A DNA stretch of 64,000 bases from Endozoicomonas sp965261315 (GTDB lineage: Bacteria; Pseudomonadota; Gammaproteobacteria; Pseudomonadales; Endozoicomonadaceae), in NCBI GenBank assembly GCA_965261315.1, contig CBDHDM010000106.1:20457-84456 (forward strand), written 5' to 3'. A program made the translations under genes and the position numbers. The first letter of the stretch is position 1. Every line of letters begins with the position of its first letter. This document shows positions 35,569 to 43,250 of the stretch, in pieces. The notes below the pieces were generated by a model. It was not told the DNA's origin, ran no database searches, and worked only from the letters and a program-made list of their open reading frames with translations.

Positions 35569-36942
35569 TTTCATCACTCTAATGGGAATAACTCATACTC
35601 AGGTTGAGGATACTGGGTTGGTTTAACGCCTTCTTCAGATACCAGTGTTGGGTATCCCTGACCGAGCACAGGCTCTTTAGGCTTCTTTCGGGTTCTGCTG
35701 ATCTGAAACCTCCAGTCATCGCCATAATCAAACCAGTAAAAAAGCTTGCGGTTTTTCTTCAGGGGAAATATGTCTTTAAGGCTTCGTTCTCGTCAAGTTC
35801 CATTTCGCACTTCCAGTCTTCCTCGAAGTACATGCCATCAACGAGTTTGATATTGAGTGAAATGATCATTTTGCCCTCTGCCTGAAAATTCGATCAGCTT
35901 GAAGTCATCGTTTTAGTCGAGTGTTCAAGATATTCATTTAATGGCAACCATTCGATGATGGCTTTTCTGGAGTTACAACCGGTCAGTTTGAACAGCTCTT
36001 TACTTTGTCTACCGGCAATTGCTGTAGTGAAGTCTATCTCTTCATTTTGAAAGTAAACGTCCATTCGCTCATTCCATGCGCGCTGAAAATCATGAAGCAG
36101 GGCACCTACGTTTAAGTTCAGAAAATCTCCCCTTGGTGATTTCAGAGAGTACATTGTTGACGATTATTGCCAGTGGTTCACAGTGTTCGATATTCTTCAT
36201 CAGGTTATAAATCAGCTTCAGTTTTAAGACGTAATGCGTGTAGAAGAACGGGAAAGTATGAAAAACGTTCGGGTCAGTAGCTATCCTCATAATCCGGATA
36301 CTGGAAGTGATAAAGGTGGTCATTATCAAAGTCAAAGGCATCAGGGATGGCTTCTGCCAGGTCTTCCAGCAGGTGTTCAGTGGATACTTGCAGTGTACGT
36401 CTGCACTTGCTTCCCAGGGCAACGGACAGGACATAACTGGCAGAAGGCACTGGCTTTGGTGGTTCCAGAGTGTTGTTAACATCAGACCGAATGGCTTTTA
36501 TTGCAGGTAGAAGATTAATTTGTTCATCGTTATCTTCATGCTCACCGCTTTCCATTGTATCGATAAACCCTTGACGACAAGCGTTTAAAAACAACCGACC
36601 CCATGGGGTTAACCTCAGATCATGGATCTCCCGGTTGCTATCCTCAAGCTGGAATTCAGCCAACCCAGTCATTTTAAGGATGGCCAGGTTGAACGGCTTC
36701 CCCATGATCCGGGCATAATTGGCGGTCGTGGGGTGTTTCAGGGTCAGTACGTCAGGGCTGGAGAGCTGATGGTTCAGTGGCTCAGCCTATTTCACCGGAG
36801 GCAGGTTCTTGTTTTTCGAGACCGGAACCGGATTTTTCACCAGGTAATCCAGAAAAACATCAACATCCCGCAGGAATACCTGGTGATGATCCGACAGGGT
36901 AAAACACGCGATGGCTTCCGCTGTTTTGGCTTCAAATAACAT
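35569..36942 (-). pseudogene. Plasmid pRiA4b ORF-3 family protein, decayed
   Basis: The frame from the ATG at 36942 begins MLFEAKTAEAIACFTLSDHH, passes an in-frame stop, and goes on through LTLKHPTTANYARIMGKPF, ILKMTGLAEFQLED, SYVLSVALGSKCRRTLQVS and DFDNDHLYHFQY, the pRiA4b ORF-3 signature. It stops at 36274. Several hundred bases in mixed frames follow (NMKNIEHCEPLAI-like and LLHDFQRAWNERMDVYF). The last conserved block, KLFYWFDYGDDWRFQISRT, appears at about 35760, ending in YELFPLE. Multiple stops and frame changes show decay; more than one gene may be mixed here. Function of the family is unknown. Confidence 0.65.
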
Positions 36943-37164
36943 TCAGTTCATTCTCATGGTCAACCGGGGTTTGTTGACGTACATCAATTCTTTTCCTTCG
37001 GTAAATACGTAGTCTGTATTTGTGCAGCGAGTGCTTGCCGAAATCGATAGCGATGGTTTCGGAGTCTGGTAATAAGAATACCAAATACCCACTCTCTGCC
37101 TAAGAATAAATACCACCCCAATAATAATAAAAACCGCTGACTGCTGATGAATCAGCCATTGCAG

Positions 37165-37187
37165 CCTTGCCGCGGGCGAGGTTTTTT
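37165..37187 (+). terminator. Terminator-like hairpin
   Basis: CCTTGCC pairs with GGCGAGG across a GCG loop and is followed by six T bases. No gene directly precedes it on the plus strand. Confidence 0.6.
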
Positions 37188-37416
37188 ATTGTTTAATACG
37201 GGGGTTGTGCAATTTACCCCGTATTCAGGCGGATAGGATGATACGCCACTGCCGGTAAAATAATAGACTTATTCAACCGGCGAGAACCTTGAGTTGAATA
37301 AAACACTGCATCAGGAATGAGGTGTTCAGGTGTCACAGTGACGTGAACCGATGGAAGCCTTAAAAAACAGCCAGGACGCACAGGAAACCCCTACGACACT
37401 GTTCGTTCTCTACGGG

Positions 37417-37437
37417 CCTCGCTGATGCGGGGTTTTT
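37417..37437 (+). terminator. Terminator-like hairpin
   Basis: CCTCGC, loop TGAT, GCGGGG, then five T bases. As with the previous one, the transcript it would end is not evident. Confidence 0.55.
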
Positions 37438-37784
37438 CTTATGATCAGTTACTCACCGCTGATTAAAAAACAACCACTTCGCTTTTTGCTCTCATTGCTC
37501 AATGTTTTCCGCACTCTCTCACGGGTTGTTCACTGAGTTATCCACGGAATGGGTGGATGATTAACGTTATTGGTCAAATGGCCGGGGCTGGTGATGCTAT
37601 AAGGTTATATTATAAAAAGTGTTGCCAGGTTGTAATTTTGAATGAAGCCGGGATAAACCCTTCTACAATGCTATCCATTGACTAATCTTGCCTGCTGCGC
37701 TTGACTCCGAAACCTAAAACACGCATAACGGTCAACCGTTGACTGCCCGAGCGTTGGCAGAGCTTTTCTCGAGGTAAAATCAAT

Positions 37785-38336
37785 ATGAAACCGGTAACCC
37801 GACAAGATGTGGATGATATTGTACAGTGGGGCAGGTCGCTATCGGAAGAACAGGGTTCCCGCTTGCTGGACCATTTTGAAAAGCACCAGAACCAGCTCTA
37901 TAACGCCATCTACGGTGAGTTATCCGATGCCATCGCAGAAGATAATGTAGATATGTCCAACCTGTTTATGGATCTTTGTTTTGATATCGTTCTGGTTTAT
38001 CAGCGGATACTGGGCGATGCCCCACAAGAGCCAGAAGATAACCAGTGGCTGGAGTCGAAAATGGCATTGCTGGATGCGGAGTTGAAGTCACTCAGCCCCC
38101 AAAGCACAATGGATTCAAAGCTGACCTCAACGCTGAATGAACGGTTTGTCGCTTGTTGTAAGGAAGCCGGTACGCCGATGGCGCTGCTGGATTATCTGGA
38201 TGAACAGGTTCGCCATTACGCCAGTTTTCACCCGGCACGGGTTCCCGCCATCGCTCTGACCAATAACCTGCTCTTTGTGATTGTCCGCTTGATGGACAGT
38301 CTCTACGAATACCAGGCTGAATCACACACCTGCTGA
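37785..38336 (+). CDS. Unknown 183-residue acidic protein
   Basis: The ATG follows GAGGT at a good distance. The protein is helical and acidic (DVDDIVQWGRSLSEEQGSR, LSDAIAEDNVDMSNLFMDL, NNLLFVIVRLMDSLYEY). I do not recognise it. It is followed 16 bases later by the next small gene, and both run toward the SWIM-SNF2 gene, suggesting one transcription unit. Confidence 0.65.
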   Translation: MKPVTRQDVDDIVQWGRSLSEEQGSRLLDHFEKHQNQLYNAIYGELSDAIAEDNVDMSNLFMDLCFDIVLVYQRILGDAPQEPEDNQWLESKMALLDAELKSLSPQSTMDSKLTSTLNERFVACCKEAGTPMALLDYLDEQVRHYASFHPARVPAIALTNNLLFVIVRLMDSLYEYQAESHTC

Positions 38337-38351
38337 CAGGAGGAAAAAATT

Positions 38352-38690
38352 GTGTCTCTGCCATACACCAATCGGTCTGGAAAGACGTATTTCCTGTACC
38401 GGGGTGTCACCCGTACTGGAAAGCTCCGCTACTATTTTTCGGGTCAGGAGAAGGCTGGGGCGGAGCAAATCGGTACGATCCCTGAGAGGTTTGAAATCTA
38501 TGAACGGCCTGAGAATGGCCAGGTCTTTCTTAGAAAAGCAATGCCCAGGTTATTCTCTGAAGCCGAGCAGCAGTGCATAGCTTCTGCACTGAGTGCTCTG
38601 AAAGAGCCCTTCCGTTACCAGATGGATTGTCAGAAGCAGTATGTGACCATTTTTGAATCCACTGCGGGTGATTTGAGATGCCATAGGTGA
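38352..38690 (+). CDS. Unknown protein with YTNRSGKTYFLYRG start
   Basis: 112 residues, GTG start with AGGAGG about 8 bases upstream. The opening SLPYTNRSGKTYFLYRGVT, then TGKLRYYFSGQEKAG and IPERFEIYERPENGQVFLR, recalls a scattered family of small bacterial proteins of unknown role. The usual longer C-terminal part is short or absent here. Confidence 0.65.
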   Translation: MSLPYTNRSGKTYFLYRGVTRTGKLRYYFSGQEKAGAEQIGTIPERFEIYERPENGQVFLRKAMPRLFSEAEQQCIASALSALKEPFRYQMDCQKQYVTIFESTAGDLRCHR

Positions 38691-38760
38691 TTGTCATCAC
38701 AAGGTTGATAAAGGTGATACCGTTTAAGAGAATCCGCTGTTTCATGATGAGGGCGTACCG

Positions 38761-39192
38761 ATGATAAGGGTTCTACTGCAGTTGATCTTTCTGCCGGTAT
38801 TTATTCCCATGAAATTGCTTTATGGAAATCTTCTGGCCGTGACCTCCGCCACGATTATTTACACCTGGTATCGAAACCGTCAGGAGTTTGAGGAAATTGG
38901 TCGCACCTGTGAGGAAGACCCTGAAAACAGCAAGTCCTGGGAGCAGTGGCGGATAGGAGCTGAGCACTTCCGGGCTGATTGCCTGAAACGAGGGCAGCCG
39001 TTTGTGAAGGTGATAGTGAAACCCAAACCGTTGCTGCGTTGGTTGAATGAGCAGAACCTTGGCAATAACTCCGGGAATCGGGAGCTTTATGCCGAGGCGG
39101 TCTATAAGGAAGCCTGTGAAGCAGGTATACAACCGGTGAAGGCTTCCACCAGGAAGAAGAAAGAAGCCTTGGTGCTTGATTTTATCGAATAA
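38761..39192 (+). CDS. Unknown small membrane-anchored protein
   Basis: 143 residues. Residues 1-35 (LLQLIFLPVFIPMKLLYG ... TSATIIYTWY) are hydrophobic and likely form one or two membrane segments; the rest is a soluble, lysine-rich domain (KSWEQWRIGAEHFRAD, KPLLRWLNEQNLG). No family recognised. It lies 89 bases before the SWIM-SNF2 gene. Confidence 0.55.
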   Translation: MIRVLLQLIFLPVFIPMKLLYGNLLAVTSATIIYTWYRNRQEFEEIGRTCEEDPENSKSWEQWRIGAEHFRADCLKRGQPFVKVIVKPKPLLRWLNEQNLGNNSGNRELYAEAVYKEACEAGIQPVKASTRKKKEALVLDFIE

Positions 39193-39280
39193 CGTTCCCT
39201 TCAATGCGTGAGAAGCTGGACAGCAGTAACGCCGTAGACGATGATTTCTGTTTTATTACCGTTTTCAGGCAACCAGACTC

Positions 39281-42200
39281 ATGGCAGCGAAATATGGAAA
39301 AACCTGGTGGGGCGAGCAGTGGCTCGAGGCGTTCAACGGGATTGATTACAGCAACCGGCTTCCCCGTGGGCGTAGTTATGCCGGTAATGGTTCTGTGCGT
39401 AAAATTGATGTGTCCGGCACCGGGGCCGAGGCGGATGTGCAGGGGCGCAGGAGAACACCGTATAAGGTAGAGGTTCGGTTACCGGCCTTTTCCGCCAGTG
39501 CCCAGAAGAAGATTATTGCCACCATCAGCCAGAATCCGGCGGTGCTGGCCCGTCTGTTAAGCCGACAACTGCCTGAGCAGACGCTGACACTGTTGAAAGA
39601 ACAAAAGATTCATGTGTTTCCGGCCAACTGGAAGGATATGAATGCCCGATGTTCCTGTCCGGACTGGGCCATGCCCTGCAAGCATATTGCCGCTGTGATC
39701 TATCTGATCGCCAATGAGATTGATAAAGACCCGTTTCTGGTGTTCCGTTTGCGGGCCATGGACCTTCCCAGAGTCATTGAGAAAGCCTCCGGACTGAACC
39801 TGGCCAGTCTGGACAATCTGCCTCAGGTGTTGGAGAACTGGCAGCCCGAACCGGTGATTGAACACTGGGCCATTCCTGAAACGCCTGCGTTTGAACAGTT
39901 CGACCTGACGACCATCGAGCCGTTGGGTAACCGTATTTTCAGCATTCTGAGCCCGCAGCCTCTGTTTCATGACAAGGACTTCCGGCAGGTCATGGCCGGT
40001 ATCTATAAGCGCGCGGCCAAATTAACCGGGAATGTGGATAAACTGCTGAATTCCGCATCCGCTCAGGTTGAACCACTCCGGCGTGGAGCAAAGGCAAAAG
40101 AAAAACCTGCTGATGAACCAGGAAAAGGCATTGATGTGTTGGCGTTCGACCGCCTCTGCCTGGTGGTGGATGAATCCGGGGGCTTTGTTTCCGTCGATTG
40201 TGGAGAAGGCCGAGAGTGTTCCATTGCCAGCCCTCAAAATCCAACACAGTGGCAAGCACTGCTGGGGCAGTTGCATAGTAGCCAGAGCGCAGAAGCCAGT
40301 CGCCATTATCACCATGCCCTGATGTGGCTCCAGCTTTACCGGCTGGCGTTGCGGCTGGTGGCGGAGCAGGCTTATGTACCCGGCGTTTATCAGGACTCTG
40401 GCGATGCTACCCTGATTCGTTACCAACCCGCGTTACTCAGTGAGCCGGTCAAGTCCTTGCTGTTGCCATTATATGATCTCTGCCCACCGGATCTGGTGAA
40501 ACTCTCCCATACCCCTGCCCGCAAAAAGAAACCTGTTGAATGGTATGCCGACGGGCAGACTCAGGTGGATACTGCTCTGCATTGCCTGATCAGCTATTTT
40601 ACCTCGGTCGCTCTGTTGCAATCACCGGGGAGCCTGATGGCGGACGACATAGTCAGCTTGTTTTTTTCCAGTAAACCCTGCCGTTTTAACCGGTTTGAAA
40701 ACCGGCAGTATCCCAGGGTGATGCGGGACTGGTTGCATCGTCTCTACCTGGGTGAACGGGAGCATCGTCTGCACCTTCTGGTCAGTGAGCGGTTTGATGG
40801 AGAGGATCATGAAGGGGAAGGCATGCTGTCTGTTGATGTTCAGGTTGAGCAGAAAGGCAAGCTGGTGCCGTTCTCAGAACTATTAGGCAATGATCGTCTT
40901 TCTGATGTCCGGATGAGCGCACTCACCGATCTGGCGCTGCTGGCGGATTATCTGCCGGATATTGAGCGCTTGTATCAGGAGGAAGGCGACCGGTCGCTGG
41001 TCTATTCCCTGGCTGATTTTACGCCGGTGTTACTACAGACGCTTCCCGCATTAAAAATGCTGGGAATCCAGCTGGTACTGCCCAAAGGACTGCGCAAGTT
41101 GGCTTATCCACAGTTAAGCCTTTCCCTTTCCGGAGACGACAGTGGCAAACCCGTCAGTTACCTGAACCTGGATCAGCTGCTCAACTTTAACTGGCAGGTT
41201 GCCGTGGGCGATAAGCGGATCTCTGCCGATGCCTTTGCTGAGCTGGTGAAAAACGCATCGGGTCTGGTCAAAATGCTGGATCAGTACGTCATGCTGGATA
41301 ACAGCAAGCTGCAGGGGTTGCTTAAAAAACTGTCCAGTCTGCCTGAATCTCTGTCGCGTATTGAGCTATTACGGGCAGGGCTAACTGGCGAGCTGGATGG
41401 TGCAAAAATTGATCTGGGTGACAGCGCCAAAGCACTGTTTGACCAGCTGCTGAGCAGTGAGCCAACCCCGTTGCCGGAAGGGTTGAATGCTGATCTTCGA
41501 CCCTATCAGCAGCGAGGCTTTGAATGGCTGGCTCAAAATGCCCGCATCGGTTTTGGCTCGCTGATTGCCGACGATATGGGGCTGGGTAAAACCCTGCAGG
41601 TGATCGCATTTCTGTTGCACCAGCAAACCATGGGGCAGCTGGATAAACGCAAAGCCCTTGTGGTTGTTCCCACATCGCTGTTGACTAACTGGCGGAAGGA
41701 AATTGAACGGTTTGCACCTTCTCTCAAAGCCCAGATTTATCATGGCAGCCAACGGGAACTGAACGACAATGATCACGATATTATCCTGACCAGTTATGGT
41801 CTGGCCCGTTCCGACGCTACCCGCCTCGGCAAGATTCACTGGCGAACGCTGGTGATTGATGAAGCGCAGAATATCAAGAACCCAACCAGCCAGCAGACGA
41901 AAGCGATTAAAAAACTGAAAGCGGATATCCGTATTGGCATGAGTGGTACACCGGTAGAAAACCGGTTGCGGGAGTACTGGAGCCTGTTTGACTTTACCAA
42001 CAAAAGCTACCTGGGGACTCAAAAGAAATTCACCGAAGAGTTTGCTTCACCCATCGAAAAAGATCGGGATCAGGCGGCTCTTGATAGATTTCGGAAACTC
42101 ACCGGACCATTTATCCTTCGTCGTTTGAAAACCGACAAAACCATTATCAGTGATCTGCCAGATAAGGTAGAAAGCAACCGTTACAGCGCCTTGAGTAAGG

Positions 42201-42889
42201 AACAGGCTTCGCTTTACCAGAGTACCGTTGACTCGATTATGGAAGACCTGAACTCCGCAGACGAGGGCATTGAACGGAAAGGGATTATATTCAAGCTGCT
42301 CAATGCGCTTAAGCAGATCTGCAATTCACCGGCACAGTTTTTAAACCATCCACAGGCTGAGACCAGTGAGTCGGGCAAGCTCGCCACCTTTATCGAGATC
42401 ATGCGTGAAGCCATGGCGGCCGAAGAGAAGGTGCTGATTTTTACCCAGTATACGACCATGGGTAATCTGTTGATGGACGCCCTGCAGCGGGAACTCGGGC
42501 TGAGCATTCCATTCCTGCACGGTGGGCTTTCCCGCAAAAAGCGGGATGAGCTGGTGGATAAATTCCAGAACGATTTCCGTACAAGGGGCATGATTCTTTC
42601 ATTAAAAGCCGGAGGCACGGGTCTTAACCTGACTGCCGCCAGTCAGGTGATTCATTACGATCTCTGGTGGAACCCGGCTGTCGAAGCCCAGGCTACCGAC
42701 CGCGCTTACCGGATTGGCCAGAAGCGCAATGTTCAGGTGCACCGGTTAATTACCGAAAACACCTTTGAAGAAAAGATTGATGCCATGATTCAGAGCAAGA
42801 AGGAACTGGCCGATTTGACGGTGGCCAGTGGTGAGCAATGGTTGACTGAGCTGTCTGATGCCGAGTTGAAGGCGCTGGTGGCTTTGTAA
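39281..42889 (+). CDS. SWIM zinc-finger SNF2-family ATPase/helicase
   Basis: 1202 residues. A SWIM zinc finger, CSCPDWAMPCKH at 124-135, sits in a DNA- or protein-binding N-terminal part (GKTWWGEQWLEAF start). A long middle region follows, then a SNF2 motor: ADDMGLGKTLQVIAFL (Walker A, 764-771), VIDEAQNIKNPTSQQ (motif II near 858), MSGTPVENRLREYWSLFDF, LRRLKTDK, LHGGLSRKKRDELVDKF and GGTGLNLTAASQVIHYD with RAYRIGQ (motif VI). SNF2 proteins track on double-stranded DNA and remodel bound proteins; bacterial SWIM-SNF2 forms are poorly characterised, some found near defence genes. The ATG at 39281 gives the family's usual MAAKYGKTWWG start. Confidence 0.92.
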   Translation: MAAKYGKTWWGEQWLEAFNGIDYSNRLPRGRSYAGNGSVRKIDVSGTGAEADVQGRRRTPYKVEVRLPAFSASAQKKIIATISQNPAVLARLLSRQLPEQTLTLLKEQKIHVFPANWKDMNARCSCPDWAMPCKHIAAVIYLIANEIDKDPFLVFRLRAMDLPRVIEKASGLNLASLDNLPQVLENWQPEPVIEHWAIPETPAFEQFDLTTIEPLGNRIFSILSPQPLFHDKDFRQVMAGIYKRAAKLTGNVDKLLNSASAQVEPLRRGAKAKEKPADEPGKGIDVLAFDRLCLVVDESGGFVSVDCGEGRECSIASPQNPTQWQALLGQLHSSQSAEASRHYHHALMWLQLYRLALRLVAEQAYVPGVYQDSGDATLIRYQPALLSEPVKSLLLPLYDLCPPDLVKLSHTPARKKKPVEWYADGQTQVDTALHCLISYFTSVALLQSPGSLMADDIVSLFFSSKPCRFNRFENRQYPRVMRDWLHRLYLGEREHRLHLLVSERFDGEDHEGEGMLSVDVQVEQKGKLVPFSELLGNDRLSDVRMSALTDLALLADYLPDIERLYQEEGDRSLVYSLADFTPVLLQTLPALKMLGIQLVLPKGLRKLAYPQLSLSLSGDDSGKPVSYLNLDQLLNFNWQVAVGDKRISADAFAELVKNASGLVKMLDQYVMLDNSKLQGLLKKLSSLPESLSRIELLRAGLTGELDGAKIDLGDSAKALFDQLLSSEPTPLPEGLNADLRPYQQRGFEWLAQNARIGFGSLIADDMGLGKTLQVIAFLLHQQTMGQLDKRKALVVVPTSLLTNWRKEIERFAPSLKAQIYHGSQRELNDNDHDIILTSYGLARSDATRLGKIHWRTLVIDEAQNIKNPTSQQTKAIKKLKADIRIGMSGTPVENRLREYWSLFDFTNKSYLGTQKKFTEEFASPIEKDRDQAALDRFRKLTGPFILRRLKTDKTIISDLPDKVESNRYSALSKEQASLYQSTVDSIMEDLNSADEGIERKGIIFKLLNALKQICNSPAQFLNHPQAETSESGKLATFIEIMREAMAAEEKVLIFTQYTTMGNLLMDALQRELGLSIPFLHGGLSRKKRDELVDKFQNDFRTRGMILSLKAGGTGLNLTAASQVIHYDLWWNPAVEAQATDRAYRIGQKRNVQVHRLITENTFEEKIDAMIQSKKELADLTVASGEQWLTELSDAELKALVAL

Positions 42890-42931
42890 TGCAGAGAAGC
42901 GTTAAAACCGGTATCAAAATCACCCTCGGCA

Positions 42932-43172
42932 CCCCCGCGAAGGCGGGAGTCCACTGCCAGGTAGATTCCCGCCTCAGAGGGTGCCGCGAAAGGTCTGAAA
43001 CAGGGGAAAATATCAACATCGTCATTCCCGCGCAGGCGGGAATCCAGTACCAACAGTGGATCTCCGCCTTCGCGGAGATGACGGCTAACTTCGCGGAGAT
43101 GACGGCTAAGAATTTATTCCACACTGATGTACCTTTTGCGACACCCTCCTCCGCGGGAATGACGGCGGTATG
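42932..43172. repeat. Cluster of CCCGCG..AGGCGGGA palindromic repeats
   Basis: Short dispersed palindromes are packed here: CCCGCGAAGGCGGGAGTCC near 42934, ATTCCCGCGCAGGCGGGAAT at 43024-43043, a half-unit CCGCGGGAATGACGG near 43151, and a tandem TTCGCGGAGATGACGGCTAA at 43069-43110. They resemble mobile palindromic (dRS3-like) repeat units of many proteobacteria. They fill the gap after the SNF2 gene, so a terminator role is possible. Confidence 0.75.
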
Positions 43173-43250
43173 GGTATCAGGGCCTAGCTGTAGTCGGTAG
43201 ATCACCGATCCTTATGTTGGTATCAATGTGTGAGAGCGGACGACGAGCGT

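Larger units (their letters stand above)
36943..37784. other. Gene-free region with two terminator-like hairpins
   Basis: About 840 bases without a supported gene. Contents I can see: the hairpins at 37165-37187 and 37417-37437, a palindrome around 37324-37348 (GTTCA..GTCAC, A, GTGAC..TGAAC), and a GTTATCCACGG word near 37537. It may have held a promoter region for the plus-strand genes that follow. Confidence 0.45.

Noticed and set aside
42932..43172. A CRISPR array or tandem minisatellite
   Set aside because: Units are palindromic dispersed repeats at irregular distances; only one short tandem pair exists.
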